A stretch of DNA of 64,000 bases from Mycolicibacterium bacteremicum (GCF_002086115.1 NZ_MVHJ01000006.1:186001-250000), one strand, 5' to 3'; shown: positions 43,492 through 56,462, numbered from the stretch's first letter. Notes: generated by a model from the letters alone, not told the origin. Numbers and translations: made by a program.

Positions 43492-44238
43492 ATGGTGCAG
43501 ACCTACTTCACCGACACTGCCGATGATGTCGAGTACCGGGATTTCGCCGACCTGTGGCAGGGCTACGACGAGTCGGTGCTCGAGCTGGCCCGACGGGAGG
43601 GTGTGCACGCGGTCGCCGAACTCGGCGGCGGGGCCAACCCGGTGGTCGGCGACCACGACAAGTGGGGTTTCGCCGATCACCGTGTGGTGGTCGACATCTC
43701 ACCACTGGAACTGGACAAGGCCGCCGTCGATGTCGCCACCCGGGTGGTCGATCTGTGCCAACCGGTCACCGAGGACATCGGTCGCTACGATCTGGTGTTC
43801 TCCAAGATGCTGTGCGAGCACCTGCCCGATCCGGTTGTCTTCCACCAGAACTGCCACCGGCTGCTCCGCCCGGGCGGGTTGTCGGTGCACTTCTACCCCA
43901 CCCTGGGCACCTTCCCGTTCCTGGTGAACAAGATGATCCCGGAGCGGACCGCGCGGCGAATCCTGGACAAGGTGCAGCCCGGCCGGCTGGACCAACCGAA
44001 TCTGGAGAAGTTCCCCGCCTACTATCGCGGGACCACCGGGCCGACCCGGCGCGCGATCGACAAGTTCGAGGGGTTCGGCTTCAAGGTCGAGCAGTGGAAG
44101 TCCAGCTTCGGCCACGCCTACTACACGGTGATCCCACCGCTGCAGGCGCTCGAGGACGCCAAGAGCAGATTCCTGCGCAGGCACCCGATTCCGGCGCTGG
44201 CCAGTTTCTCGGTGGTCGTGTTGCGCAAGATCGGCTGA
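43492..44238 (+). CDS. Class I SAM-dependent methyltransferase
   Basis: A 248-residue methyltransferase of the Methyltransf_11/25 type. Motif I is AVAELGGGANPVVGD, the acidic motif II is VVVDISPLEL, and DLVFSKMLCEHLPDP with LLRPGGLSVHFYPTLGTFPFL marks the later motifs. The C-terminal half is basic with a YRGTTGPTRRAIDKF segment. Acceptor unknown; similar enzymes modify sugars or lipids, so a role with the EPS glycans is conceivable but unproven. It stands alone on the plus strand and converges on fadD with a four-base gap. Confidence 0.82.
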   Translation: MVQTYFTDTADDVEYRDFADLWQGYDESVLELARREGVHAVAELGGGANPVVGDHDKWGFADHRVVVDISPLELDKAAVDVATRVVDLCQPVTEDIGRYDLVFSKMLCEHLPDPVVFHQNCHRLLRPGGLSVHFYPTLGTFPFLVNKMIPERTARRILDKVQPGRLDQPNLEKFPAYYRGTTGPTRRAIDKFEGFGFKVEQWKSSFGHAYYTVIPPLQALEDAKSRFLRRHPIPALASFSVVVLRKIG

Positions 44239-44242
44239 GCAC

Positions 44243-47631
<3,389 letters not shown>

Positions 47632-47677
47632 CGTCTTCGGACCGACCCGCGACAAGCCCTCTGCGAGAAGGACTTTC

Positions 47678-47959
47678 ATGAGCCACGACGTCGACATCAT
47701 CGAGGTCAGCGATCCGCGCGACATGACCATCGACGACCCCGCACCGCCGGTGCCGGAGTTCCGGGTGGTCAAGGGCGACCCGTCGGTCGAGGAACTCGCG
47801 GCGCTGGTCGCGGTGCTGTCCGCGGCCGGCGGCACGGGCCCGGGTGAGCCGGGTCCGCAGGAGCTCAACCTGTGGGGCCACCCGGTGGACAAGCTGCGGT
47901 ACCAGAGCCACTCCTGGCAGCGGATCACGCTGCTGGAGCGGACCCACATGCGCAGGTGA
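47678..47959 (+). CDS. accE5: Acyl-CoA carboxylase epsilon subunit AccE5
   Basis: A 93-residue accessory subunit that stimulates the AccA3-AccD5 complex. The amino terminus is acidic and disordered-looking. The conserved C-terminal epsilon motif is [23 protein letters not shown], and the protein ends [18 protein letters not shown]. Start ATG 47678 has GAGAAGGA upstream. It overlaps maf by four bases (GTGA) and follows accD5 by 46 bases. Equivalent of Rv3281, though without its long N-terminal extension. Confidence 0.9.
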   Translation: MSHDVDIIEVSDPRDMTIDDPAPPVPEFRVVKGDPSVEELAALVAVLSAAGGTGPGEPGPQELNLWGHPVDKLRYQSHSWQRITLLERTHMRR

Positions 47960-48606
47960 CGACCCGCCTCGTCCTGGGCTCGGCCTCGTCGGGCCGGCTC
48001 GGTGTGTTGCGGTCGGCCGGCGTGGACCCGTTGGTCGTGGTGTCCGATGTCGACGAGGACGCGATCATCGCGCAACTGGCCGGGTCCGGTCCGGCCGAGG
48101 TGGTCGCCGCCCTGGCCGCCGCCAAGGCGGACCGGGTGGTCGAACTGATCGACGCGGACGCGGCCGCCGATTGCGTCGTGGTGGGCTGCGATTCGATGCT
48201 CGAGGTCGACGGGAGGCTGAGCGGGAAACCCGGCACGGTCGACCGCGCGCGTCAGCAGTGGCAGGCCTGTGCGGGCCGCACCGGTGTGCTGCACACCGGG
48301 CACACGGCGCTCCGGGTGGCCGACGGCCGGGTGATCGACCGGGCGCAGCGAACCGGTTCCACCACACTGCATTTCGGCTCCCCCACCGACGCCGAACTGC
48401 AGGCGTACCTGGCCAGCGGGGAACCGCTGTTCGTGGCGGGCGCGTTCACCCTCGACGGCCTCGGCGGCTGGTTCATCGAGCGGATCGAGGGCGATCCGTC
48501 CAACGTGATCGGCATCAGCCTGCCCCTGCTTCGAAACCTCTTGGCCGGGCTCGGCATCTCGGTGGCCGCGCTGTGGCAGGCAAACGGGCTCACCGACGAC
48601 GCCTGA
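47956..48606 (+). CDS. maf: Maf-family nucleoside triphosphate pyrophosphatase
   Basis: House-cleaning pyrophosphatase acting on non-canonical or specific NTPs. The 216-residue protein has the Maf signature near the start in the form [17 protein letters not shown] (residues 7-23; SxSPRR appears as SASSGR), [20 protein letters not shown] with the catalytic Asp, and [28 protein letters not shown]. Starts at GTG 47956, coupled to accE5. Its 3' end overlaps the convergent FAD monooxygenase by 17 bases. Equivalent of Rv3282. Confidence 0.9.
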   Translation: MTTRLVLGSASSGRLGVLRSAGVDPLVVVSDVDEDAIIAQLAGSGPAEVVAALAAAKADRVVELIDADAAADCVVVGCDSMLEVDGRLSGKPGTVDRARQQWQACAGRTGVLHTGHTALRVADGRVIDRAQRTGSTTLHFGSPTDAELQAYLASGEPLFVAGAFTLDGLGGWFIERIEGDPSNVIGISLPLLRNLLAGLGISVAALWQANGLTDDA

Positions 48607-49834
48607 TTCGCCTGCCCGCCGCCAGGATGGCGGTGGCAGCGGTGGTCGCAGGTGCGCCGAATGAGGTGTCGGTGGCCAGGATCAGGCGCACCGTCCGCAT
48701 CGCCGCCGTCACCACCTGCGCACCGCGGTCGCGCATATCGGCCTCGAAATCGGCCACTGCGACCCGTAATTCGACGGCACCGGCAGCCACCTGCACCAGC
48801 CCACGCACCAGGCTGTCGGCATCGCGGATGGCAGCGCCGGCTCCCATCCCCGCCGTCGGCGGGGTGGCGTGTACGGCATCGCCCAGCGCCGTGATCCGGC
48901 CCGCAGGCCACGGTGCGAGATCGGCAGCTCGCTGCGGCGCCGCATTGAACCGGAACGCGCCGATGCTGTCGGGATCGGCGGCGGCGATGACGTCGAGAAC
49001 CCTGCGGTGCCAACCCAATTGGGTGAACCGCAGCCGCAGCGCGTCCCGCAGGTCGGCGCCGCGTAGCGCACGCAACGCGGCGGCCCCCGGTGTGTCCGGC
49101 AGCATCGCACCCCAGATGTAGGTGGGCCCGGTGGTCACCGCTGTGCGCAGCTCGGCTGCATCGAGCACGGCATGCCCAACCGGGTCCAGGTAGCCGACGT
49201 ACAACGCCGCACCATGCGCGCCGATGGCCACGCCCGACCGTGTTCCCAGCCGTCGTTGCTCCGCGGGAGGCAGGGTGTCGCGCCGAGTCCGTCCGGAGAA
49301 TCCGATGATGCCCGCCGAGGTGCACGTCGGGCGGCCCGCCAGCTCGGCGGCGATGATCGAGTGCGCTCCGTCGGCGCCGACGAGCAGGTCACCACGGTGC
49401 TCTGACCCGTCGGTCAGCGTCAGCGTCGGCGTGCCGTCGCCGGCATGGCCGATCGCGGCCGCACACCGCCCCAGGGCCAGGTCGTCCGCGACGGCATCGC
49501 CCAGGATGCCGCGCAGCGTGATCCGGTCGATGTCGACGCCGCGGTCGGGGCCCAGGTCGGGCCCGTGGCCGAGCAGCTTCCCCCGGTGATCCCACCAGGC
49601 GTCGCGATCTCGCAGCCGCAGCGCCGATGCCGAGGCCAGCAACCGCTCCATGATCTCGGGCGCGACCAGTTGCCGCAGCGCCGCCTGCGCCGCCGCGTCC
49701 AAGGTGATGTGGTAGCCGCCCGTCTGCCGGATGTCGGTGTCGCGTTCGAACACGGTGACCGACAGACCGTTGCGGCGACAACCCGCGGCAAGCGCGAGAC
49801 CGCCGATCCCACCGCCCACCACAAGAATCCGCAT
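48590..49834 (-). CDS. FAD-dependent aromatic-type monooxygenase
   Basis: A 414-residue single-component flavin hydroxylase. It has the Rossmann motif [16 protein letters not shown], the DG motif [13 protein letters not shown], and the GD motif [21 protein letters not shown], i.e. the PHBH-fold set. Substrate unknown. It is divergent from a WYL-domain regulator with an 87-bp gap, a layout that usually means the regulator controls the monooxygenase. Absent from M. tuberculosis at this position. Confidence 0.85.
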   Translation of the reverse strand: MRILVVGGGIGGLALAAGCRRNGLSVTVFERDTDIRQTGGYHITLDAAAQAALRQLVAPEIMERLLASASALRLRDRDAWWDHRGKLLGHGPDLGPDRGVDIDRITLRGILGDAVADDLALGRCAAAIGHAGDGTPTLTLTDGSEHRGDLLVGADGAHSIIAAELAGRPTCTSAGIIGFSGRTRRDTLPPAEQRRLGTRSGVAIGAHGAALYVGYLDPVGHAVLDAAELRTAVTTGPTYIWGAMLPDTPGAAALRALRGADLRDALRLRFTQLGWHRRVLDVIAAADPDSIGAFRFNAAPQRAADLAPWPAGRITALGDAVHATPPTAGMGAGAAIRDADSLVRGLVQVAAGAVELRVAVADFEADMRDRGAQVVTAAMRTVRLILATDTSFGAPATTAATAILAAGRRIRRRR

Positions 49835-49921
49835 GATGGCACCCTTCCTTGGCAGTACCGAGTGATCGACCCCTGACTCTGCCGCCGGTAGTGGACACCG
49901 AGTGGCCGGGACTCTGCGATC

Positions 49922-50959
49922 ATGGCGGCCGTGGCCGACACTTCGCTGCGCGCCCTACGCCTGCTCTCGCTGCTCTCGACGCATCGGCTCTGGCGCCTGG
50001 CCGAGCTGGCCGAGCGTCTCGGCGCGGGCGAACGCACGGTGCGCCGCGATATCGAGACGCTGCGCCGGCTCGACTATCCGATCCGGACCGTCCACGGTCC
50101 CGCGGGCGGCTACCGACTCGACTCCGCGCACACCCTGCCGCTGCAACTCGACGACGACCAGGCGCTCGCTGTCGCGGTCGCCCTGCAGACCGCACCGAAC
50201 ACGGTGTTCGGTCTCGAAAACGATGCGGCACGGGCGTTGGAGATCCTGCGGCAGGCCATGCCGCCCCGGCTCCGGGCGACGATGGCGGGACTCCCGCTGA
50301 CCCGGCTGCGCAACTACTGGGAGTTCGCCGCCGGTCCCATCGACACCGACGCCCTCAAGGCCGTCGGTGGCGCGGTGCGACGGCACCACGTGCTCATCGT
50401 GGAGGTGATGCGTCCTGACGGCAGCCGGCCCGAACCCTCCGACAGCGACTTCGCCCGGGCCCGCCACGTCGAGCCGCATCACCTGGTGGTGTGGGCATCG
50501 CGTTGGTACCTCGTGGGTTTTGACCGCACCGGGCAACGGTGGATGGTGCACCGGGTCGACCGGTTGTTGATCCGCCCGCCGACCGGCATCCCGTTCACAC
50601 CGCGCGAAATACCCGGCGGCGATGTCGCCGGGCTGGTCATGAGCAGCCATGACCGCGGGGACGTCCCGGCGCAGTGGCAGTGCGCCGGGTCGGCGCGGCT
50701 GCCGCTACCCGCCGAGATCGTCGCCCGCTGGGCACCGGGGGGATCGCTCGTCGAGCAGCTCGATGCCGACAGTTGCCGACTGACCGTCGGCGCCTGGTCC
50801 TGGGCGGGCATCGCCGGAATCCTGACCACGTTCGATTGCGCACTCTCCGATGTCGAGCCGGCCGCACTGCGAGACGCGTGCCGGCAGAGCGCGATCCGCC
50901 TCGCCCGGGCAGCGTCGATCACCGACTCCGACGCGTCTCCCGCCGGTTCGCCTTCTTGA
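49922..50959 (+). CDS. HTH/WYL-domain transcriptional regulator (YafY-like)
   Basis: A 345-residue regulator. The N-terminal winged HTH (HRLWRLAELAERLGAGERTVRRDIETLRRLDYPI) is of the DeoR/HTH_11 type. A WYL domain follows, with HHLVVWASRWYLVGFDRTGQRWMVHRVDRL, a fold that binds small ligands or nucleic acids. A C-terminal WCX-like segment ends the protein. Probable repressor or activator of the divergent monooxygenase. Its 3' end overlaps the convergent chaB-like gene by 41 bases. Confidence 0.85.
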   Translation: MAAVADTSLRALRLLSLLSTHRLWRLAELAERLGAGERTVRRDIETLRRLDYPIRTVHGPAGGYRLDSAHTLPLQLDDDQALAVAVALQTAPNTVFGLENDAARALEILRQAMPPRLRATMAGLPLTRLRNYWEFAAGPIDTDALKAVGGAVRRHHVLIVEVMRPDGSRPEPSDSDFARARHVEPHHLVVWASRWYLVGFDRTGQRWMVHRVDRLLIRPPTGIPFTPREIPGGDVAGLVMSSHDRGDVPAQWQCAGSARLPLPAEIVARWAPGGSLVEQLDADSCRLTVGAWSWAGIAGILTTFDCALSDVEPAALRDACRQSAIRLARAASITDSDASPAGSPS

Positions 50960-51338
50960 TCGCTTCCACCAGTTCGGCCTTGGTCATGGTGGACCGACCC
51001 CGCACATCGAGGCGGCGGGCGATCTCCATCAGGTGTTTCTTGGTGGCGTTGGCGTCCACTCCCTCGGCGGTCTCGCCGCGCGCGTTCGGTCCGCCGCTGA
51101 GGGCACGCTCGTCCGACGGGCCGCGCCGGGCCTTCGGCTCCCAGTGATCGCCCACCTTCTCGTAGCTGTGCTTGAGTGCGGCGTACGCGACCCGGTGGGC
51201 GGGCTCGCCCTCACCGTAAGTCTGTGCGGCGGCGTCATGGGTCTCGGCGAAGGTCCGCTGCGCCTTGGCATCGGATCTGCGCAGCGTGCTGGGCAGTTCA
51301 TCCTGTTTGGGGGTGCCCTTGGCGGTCGTCTTCGGCAT
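50919..51338 (-). CDS. ChaB-domain protein with C-terminal Rho-N/SAP-like segment
   Basis: A 139-residue protein. The N-terminal 65 residues match the ChaB fold (DELPSTLRRSDAKAQRTFAETHDAAAQTYGEGEPAHRVAYAALKHSYEKVGDHW). The C-terminal part, KKHLMEIARRLDVRGRSTMTKAELVEAIKKAN, looks like a SAP/Rho-N helix-extended-loop-helix that can bind nucleic acid. In M. smegmatis a chaB gene is part of the sigF operon and stress-induced, so SigF control is likely; a near-consensus promoter is upstream. Start ATG 51338 has GGAGG just before it. Confidence 0.83.
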   Translation of the reverse strand: MPKTTAKGTPKQDELPSTLRRSDAKAQRTFAETHDAAAQTYGEGEPAHRVAYAALKHSYEKVGDHWEPKARRGPSDERALSGGPNARGETAEGVDANATKKHLMEIARRLDVRGRSTMTKAELVEAIKKANRRETRRSR

Positions 51339-51383
51339 GTCGACCCTCCTGTGGTCCGGTGCGGTGCCCGCTGCCCGTGCGGG

Positions 51384-51408
51384 TGCCCCGGCGCAGCCGC
51401 GGGCAAAC
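51384..51408 (-). promoter_or_regulatory. Weak SigF-like promoter for the chaB-like gene
   Basis: On the minus strand GTTT and GGGCA are separated by 16 bp, ending about 45 bases before the ATG. The -10 differs from the GGGTA consensus at one position. Low confidence. Confidence 0.3.
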
Positions 51409-51438
51409 CGCAACCGACCTGGACCGACCGGCCCCGGC

Positions 51439-52506
51439 CTACCTGCGCTCGAGCACCCTGGTCTGGCGGATGACGTCGGCCGACAGGGTCCGGTAACCGT
51501 AGTCGTCGAAAAGAACCGTCACCCGGTCGGACTCGCCGCTGATCACGACACCGGAACCGAACTCCCGGTGCTCGACCGGCGTGTCGACCGGCACGGCCGG
51601 GCGCGCCACCGGCGTCGGTCGATCGGCGGTCTCGGCGCAGTTGTCGCAGTTGCCGCACGGCTGCGCCACCTCCTCGCCGAAGTACGCGAGGAGGTTTCGC
51701 CGTCGGCACTCGCGGGCCTCGGCATAACCGCGCGCCATCTCGATGCGACTGCGGTCGACGCGCTCACCGCTCGCGGCCACGTCCATGGCGCGGGCCAGCG
51801 CCGTCACCGGATCGGTGCAGATCGCGGTGAAACCGTTGCGCCCGGAGCGGACCACCCGCGCCTGTTCCAGCAGGTTCACCGCCGCGGTGAGCCTGCGGCC
51901 CCGGACGTCGAGAGCGCTGCGCAGTTGCTTGAGGCGTTTGGGGGCGCCGGTGTTCAGCGCGGTATGCACCGCACGCAACAGCTCCTCATCCGGCCGGTGG
52001 GAGCTGAAGTACCGGGCGGGCGCCAGATCCTCCGGGCGCTAGAACAGCAGGGCCAGGGCCGGGTCGCCGTCGCGGCCACCGCGGCCGATCTGCTGGTAAT
52101 AACCGTCCAGCGAGCCGGGAATCGAGGCGTGCACGACCGCCCGCACGTTCGGTTTGTCCACGCCCATGCCGAAGGCCAATGTGGCCGCGACGATCTCGAC
52201 CTCGTCATCACGAAATCGCCGGTGCACCGCATCGCGTTGCCGCGCAGTCATTCCCGCGTGATAGGCCGCAGTGGACCGCCCCGCCGACGACAGCTCCTCG
52301 GCATAGCGTTCGGCATCCTTGCGGGTGGCCGTGTAGAGCAGCACCGGACCAGCCAGCTCCGCCGTCGCGGACAGCACGGCCTGTCGCTTGCCGGCATCAT
52401 CGGCGTGCCGGCGAACCTGCAGACACAGGTTCGGTCGATCGAATCCGCTTGCCAAGACCCGGGGTTCGCGCAGCGACAACCGATCGATGATCTCGCGCCG
52501 CACCAC
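51439..52506 (-). pseudogene. recQ: RecQ-family DNA helicase remnant: 5' deleted and interrupted by an in-frame TAG
   Basis: Two open segments lie in the same frame, 52506-52042 and 52038-51439, split only by TAG at 52039-52041. The upstream part is RecQ helicase domain 2 (FDRPNLCLQV, LLYTATRKDAERYAEEL, AYHAGMTARQRD, ATLAFGMGVDKPNVRAVVH, YYQQIGRGGRDG). It ends ALLF, where relatives read ALLFYRPEDL, so the stop replaces a tyrosine codon. The downstream part has the RecQ zinc cysteines (CRRRNLLAYFGEE then PCGNCDNC) and a winged-helix. Domain 1 with Walker A and DEAH is missing upstream. The helicase must be inactive. Confidence 0.88.
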
Positions 52507-52597
52507 TGCTCACCCCCCGGCATTACCCGGCAGCGGGCGTGCCAACCCGGCGAAATCTGCATGCATGATCGGCGCCGGGTCGGGCATAGCTCTCCTC

Positions 52598-52849
52598 ATG
52601 ACGATCTCGCCCGATGATGTCCGCCGGCTGTTGGACTCCGATGACACCGCGGCATTGCTGGTCCTCGTCGAGGGCCGCACCGCCGTGATACCCCCCGCCG
52701 CGCTGGATTCCGACGAGTTCCGCGGGGCCCTGACATGCGCGTCCCGCGCGCAGGTCGTCGAGACGCTGGGCTCGGACGATCCCTCCGAGCACGAGCTCGC
52801 CGAGCAGGCCGCCGCGATCGATGCGGCGATCGGCAATCTGGGTGGCTGA
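52598..52849 (+). CDS. Small conserved-looking hypothetical protein (83 aa)
   Basis: Begins MTISPDDVRRLLDSDDTAALLVLVEGRTAVIP and ends in an acidic, alanine-rich helix (DPSEHELAEQAAAIDAAIGNLGG). The start ATG at 52598 is in a plausible position after the recQ remnant, which is on the other strand. No family recognised and no catalytic motif. Coding potential is supported by typical mycobacterial codon choice and the compact gap to the next gene (65 bp). Function unknown. Confidence 0.6.
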   Translation: MTISPDDVRRLLDSDDTAALLVLVEGRTAVIPPAALDSDEFRGALTCASRAQVVETLGSDDPSEHELAEQAAAIDAAIGNLGG

Positions 52850-52914
52850 CCGCGCCACCCGCCCGGCGCCGAAAACGGTGTATTGGATCCTCGGGCCTCG
52901 GGTATCACCCCGCC

Positions 52915-53460
52915 ATGCCTGACACCGCCGTCCTGGTCACCGACATGATGAACAACTATCGCCATCCCGATGCCGAGCAGCTGGCCGCCAGTGCCGCCAC
53001 CGTCATCGACCCGTTGGCCGACCTGATCCGCCGGGCCCGCCGACACGACGACGTCACGGTGATCTACGTCAACGACAACTACGGGGACTTCACCGCGGTG
53101 TGGGATGACATCGTGCGCGACGCACGCGAGGGCGCCCACCCCGAACTGGTGGAACCGATCCTGCCGACCAAGGACTGCCTGCGCCTGAACAAGGTGCGGC
53201 ACAGCGCGTTCTACGCCACACCGCTGGACCACCTGCTCAAGCAGCTCGGCGTGCACCGGTTGATCCTGACCGGTCAGGTCACCGAGCAGTGCGTGCTCTA
53301 CACCGCTCTGGACGCCTACGTGCGGCACTACGACGTGGTGGTACCGCCGGACGCCGTCGCCCACATCGACTCCGCGCTGGCCGAGGCGGCGTGCGAGATG
53401 ATGCGCCGCAACATGCGCGCCGAACTGATCGCCGCGCGCGACTGTCTGGCCGACTCCTGA
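52915..53460 (+). CDS. Isochorismatase-like cysteine hydrolase
   Basis: A 181-residue alpha/beta hydrolase. The catalytic triad of the family fits Asp10 (VLVTDMMNNY), Lys93 (LNKVRHSAFY) and Cys126 (TGQVTEQCVLYTA). Such enzymes hydrolyse amides or enol ethers such as nicotinamide, N-carbamoyl compounds or isochorismate; which one is not evident. ATG 52915. It precedes sseA by 54 bases on the same strand and may be co-transcribed. Not present between maf and sseA in M. tuberculosis. Confidence 0.85.
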   Translation: MPDTAVLVTDMMNNYRHPDAEQLAASAATVIDPLADLIRRARRHDDVTVIYVNDNYGDFTAVWDDIVRDAREGAHPELVEPILPTKDCLRLNKVRHSAFYATPLDHLLKQLGVHRLILTGQVTEQCVLYTALDAYVRHYDVVVPPDAVAHIDSALAEAACEMMRRNMRAELIAARDCLADS

Positions 53461-53514
53461 TCATTGCCGTCGCCGCACGCGACCGGGCGGCTGCGCATGA
53501 GTAGGCTCATGGGC

Positions 53515-54411
53515 GTGTCGCTGCCTGCCGATCCCGATCCTGCCCTCGCCGCCTACGCGCACCCCGAACGCCTGGTGACCGCGGACTGGCTGTCCGCCAA
53601 CCTCGGCCGTCCGGGACTGGCCATCGTCGAGTCCGACGAGGACGTGCTGCTCTACGACACCGGACACATCCCCGGCGCGGTGAAGATCGACTGGCACACC
53701 GATCTGAACGACCCCGCCGTCCGCGACTACATCACCGGCGCCCAGTTCGCCGAACTGATGGACCGCAAGGGCATCTCGCGCGACGACACCGTGGTCATCT
53801 ATGGCGACAAGAGCAACTGGTGGGCGGCCTACGCGCTGTGGGTCTTCACCCTGTTCGGACATCCCGATGTGCGGCTGCTCGACGGCGGCCGCGACCTGTG
53901 GGTCAGCAACGGGCGCGACACCACCCTGGACGTACCGAACAAGCCGAGTTCGGGCTACCCGGTGGTCGAGCGTGACGACGCCGCGATCCGCGCCTTCCGT
54001 GAGGACGTCCTCGGAGCGCTCGGCGAGCAACCGCTGATCGATGTCCGGTCCCCGCAGGAGTACACCGGGGAACGCACCCACATGCCGGACTATCCCGAGG
54101 AGGGCGCACTGCGCGGCGGGCACATCCCGACCGCGGTGTCGATCCCATGGGCCAAGGCCGCCGAGGACAGCGGCCGGTTCCGCAGCCGCGCCGAACTCGA
54201 CGCGCTCTACGGCCACCTCACCGCCGACGACAAGACGATCGTCTACTGCCGGATCGGCGAACGGTCCAGCCACACCTGGTTCGTGCTGACCCATCTGCTG
54301 GGTCTGCCGAACGTGCGCAACTACGACGGCTCGTGGACCGAGTGGGGCAACGCCGTGCGGGTGCCGGTGGCCACCGGCGACGAGCCCGGATCGGCCCCCG
54401 CGACGCCATGA
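53515..54411 (+). CDS. sseA: Thiosulfate/3-mercaptopyruvate sulfurtransferase SseA
   Basis: Two-domain rhodanese. The N-terminal inactive domain includes [23 protein letters not shown]; the C-terminal domain carries the active cysteine Cys245 in the loop CRIGERS followed by [12 protein letters not shown]. At 298 residues it matches Rv3283. I choose GTG 53515, which reads [20 protein letters not shown] as in M. tuberculosis; ATGs at 53509 and 53497 are alternatives. The TGA overlaps the sufE-like ATG by four bases. Confidence 0.92.
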   Translation: MSLPADPDPALAAYAHPERLVTADWLSANLGRPGLAIVESDEDVLLYDTGHIPGAVKIDWHTDLNDPAVRDYITGAQFAELMDRKGISRDDTVVIYGDKSNWWAAYALWVFTLFGHPDVRLLDGGRDLWVSNGRDTTLDVPNKPSSGYPVVERDDAAIRAFREDVLGALGEQPLIDVRSPQEYTGERTHMPDYPEEGALRGGHIPTAVSIPWAKAAEDSGRFRSRAELDALYGHLTADDKTIVYCRIGERSSHTWFVLTHLLGLPNVRNYDGSWTEWGNAVRVPVATGDEPGSAPATP

Positions 54412-54821
54412 CCATGCCCGCGGCACTGGCCGAGGTGGTCGGCGAGTTCGGCGAGGTCACCGGGCAGGACAAACTGCAACTGCTGCTGGAGTTCGCCAAC
54501 GAGCTGCCCGCGCTGCCCGCGCATCTGGAGGAAGCGGCCATGGAGCCGGTCCCGGAATGCCAGTCGCCGCTGTTCCTGGACGTCGACGCCTCCGACCGCG
54601 CGCACGTCCGGCTCTATTTCAGTGCGCCGGCCGAGGCCCCGACCACCCGCGGTTTCGCCTCGATCCTGGCCGCCGGCCTGGACGGGCAGTCCGCCGAGGA
54701 CATCCTGGCGGTGCCCGACGACTTCTATTCCGACCTCGGCCTCGCCGCCCTGATCAGCCCGCTGCGGCTGCGCGGGATGTCGGCGATGCTCACGCGGATC
54801 AAGCGCAGACTGCGCGACTGA
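54408..54821 (+). CDS. SufE-like sulfur acceptor protein (Rv3284-like)
   Basis: A 137-residue SufE-family protein. Cys51 in [10 protein letters not shown] is the residue that accepts persulfide sulfur. The helical C-terminal half ([30 protein letters not shown] then [13 protein letters not shown]) has the family pattern. Coupling with SseA implies that the rhodanese hands sulfur to this protein or shares its role. Start ATG 54408. It lies far from the suf operon, as in M. tuberculosis. Confidence 0.88.
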   Translation: MTMPAALAEVVGEFGEVTGQDKLQLLLEFANELPALPAHLEEAAMEPVPECQSPLFLDVDASDRAHVRLYFSAPAEAPTTRGFASILAAGLDGQSAEDILAVPDDFYSDLGLAALISPLRLRGMSAMLTRIKRRLRD

Positions 54822-54858
54822 GCGGCCGGTTACCGGCGCGTTCGTCAATTTTGCCGGC

Positions 54859-54893
54859 CACGGATATTTTTCCCGATCCGTGCCAGAATGGCA
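54859..54893. promoter_or_regulatory. Paired inverted repeats upstream of the phosphatase-like gene
   Basis: CACGGAT (54859-54865) and ATCCGTG (54876-54882) flank an AT-rich 10-base centre; TGCCA-GAA-TGGCA (54881-54893) follows at once. This lies 38 bases after the sufE-like stop in a 180-bp gap. It could end the upstream transcript or act as an operator. Confidence 0.35.
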
Positions 54894-55001
54894 CCGGGTC
54901 GGCCTGCGGGCCAGCTAGCCGGATGGACACTCGTCGATGCGTGTCACGGCATACGTGAGCTCGGGGGCAGCAAACGAAGAATCAGAAAGGGGCCCGATTC
55001 C

Positions 55002-56435
55002 ATGAATCGGCAAGCCAGGGACGTCATCCTCTACGAACTCAACGAGGTGCCGTGGGACGTCGTGGACATCTACGTCAAGAACCGCCCCGAATCCCATCTG
55101 GCCGCCCTGCTCCAGGAGGGGCAGTCGCTGACCACGATCCACGAGGACCGCGAGGAACTGCAGGGCCTGCAGCCGTGGCGCACCTGGCCCACGCTGCACA
55201 CCTCCAGCTATGAGCACAACTCCTTCGACCTCGGCCAGGATCCGTCCACGTTCCGCGGCGACCCGATCTGGGATGTGGCCGAACGCGCCGGCCTGTCGGT
55301 CGGGTTGTTCGGACCGATGCAGAGTTGGCCGGCCCGGCCGTTCCGGCACGGCGGCTTCTACGTGCCGGACACCTTCGCCTCGGACGCGAAGACCTATCCC
55401 CCGGCCCTGGAACGCTTCCAGGCCTTCAATCTGGCGATGACCGGTGAAAACGGGTTCTCCCCCGATTCGGCACTGAGCCCCAAGGCGCTCGCGGGGACCG
55501 CGGTGGACCTGGTGCGGCTGGGCCTGACCCCGCGCTCGACCGCGACGCTGGCCACCCATCTGGTCAAGGAGCGCATCGATCCGCGCTACAAGGCGTTCCG
55601 GTCGGCCATGCAGGCCCCGTTGAGCTTCGATCTGTACTGGCGCCAGCACCGCAAGGTCCAGCCGCGCCTGAGCGTGTTCTTCACCAACCACGTCGCGGGC
55701 ATGATGCACCGATTCTGGGGCGACGGCATGCCCGGTTACACCGAGAAGTACGAATACGACGCCGACGAGGTGTACGGCAGCTTCATCATCGCCGCGATGG
55801 ACATCACCGACCGGCAGGTCGGCCGTATCCGCAAGTACCTGGCCAAGCATCCGCAGTCGATGCTGGTGCTCTCGGCCAGCATGGGCCAGGGTCCGGTCGC
55901 GGTGCCCAAGCTCGACGGTGGCCGGTTCGTCCTCGACGAGCACACCAAGCTGATCGCCAAGCTGGGTCTCAAGCCCGCCGATGTGGCGCTGGCCATGTAC
56001 CCGATGCTCTCGCTGGTGTTCGCCTCCGAGGCCGACGCCGCCGAGGCCGTCGCGCCGCTGGAGTCGGTCCTGGTCAACGGCACCGACCGGTTGTTCGCCC
56101 GGTTGCGCGTCGAGGGCAAGACCGTCACCTTCGGCATCGACTACACCGTGCCCGGCGAGGACACCACGACGGTGACCATCCGGCCGCTGGGCGCCGAAGC
56201 TGATGTCACCGTGCCGGCCGCCGAGCTGGGCCTGAGCGTGCATTCGCGGATCGGCGGCTTCAACACCGGCTACCACATCCCGGAGGGCATCCTGCTGGCC
56301 GCCGGCGCCGGCATCACCGCGGATCCGTCCCGCAAGAATGTCGACGTGCTCGACGTGGCGCCCTCGCTGTTGGCCAACGCGCTCGGCGTGGAGCCCCCGC
56401 CGTCGATGAAGGGCATCCCGACACTGTTCGGCTGA
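55002..56435 (+). CDS. Alkaline-phosphatase-fold protein with altered metal-binding motifs
   Basis: A 477-residue cytosolic protein that resembles type I phosphodiesterase / nucleotide pyrophosphatase folds: an opening strand VILYELNEVPWDV, a nucleophile-like WPTLHT (62-67), FFTNHVAGMMHRFWGD (226-241) and YEYDADEVYGSFIIAAMDITDRQVGRI. The usual SDHG zinc motif is SASMGQG (291-297), and the first Asp is Glu or absent. It may bind but not hydrolyse phosphoesters. No signal peptide. RBS AGAAAGGGG precedes ATG 55002. It is inserted between the Rv3284-like gene and accA3, with its own terminator. Confidence 0.65.
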   Translation: MNRQARDVILYELNEVPWDVVDIYVKNRPESHLAALLQEGQSLTTIHEDREELQGLQPWRTWPTLHTSSYEHNSFDLGQDPSTFRGDPIWDVAERAGLSVGLFGPMQSWPARPFRHGGFYVPDTFASDAKTYPPALERFQAFNLAMTGENGFSPDSALSPKALAGTAVDLVRLGLTPRSTATLATHLVKERIDPRYKAFRSAMQAPLSFDLYWRQHRKVQPRLSVFFTNHVAGMMHRFWGDGMPGYTEKYEYDADEVYGSFIIAAMDITDRQVGRIRKYLAKHPQSMLVLSASMGQGPVAVPKLDGGRFVLDEHTKLIAKLGLKPADVALAMYPMLSLVFASEADAAEAVAPLESVLVNGTDRLFARLRVEGKTVTFGIDYTVPGEDTTTVTIRPLGAEADVTVPAAELGLSVHSRIGGFNTGYHIPEGILLAAGAGITADPSRKNVDVLDVAPSLLANALGVEPPPSMKGIPTLFG

Positions 56436-56462
56436 GATGGATTTTCGACAGCTGTCAACAAC

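Noticed and set aside
52039..52041. In-frame TAG of recQ as programmed read-through or recoding
   Set aside because: The ATPase domain is also missing, so read-through could not give a working helicase; decay is simpler.
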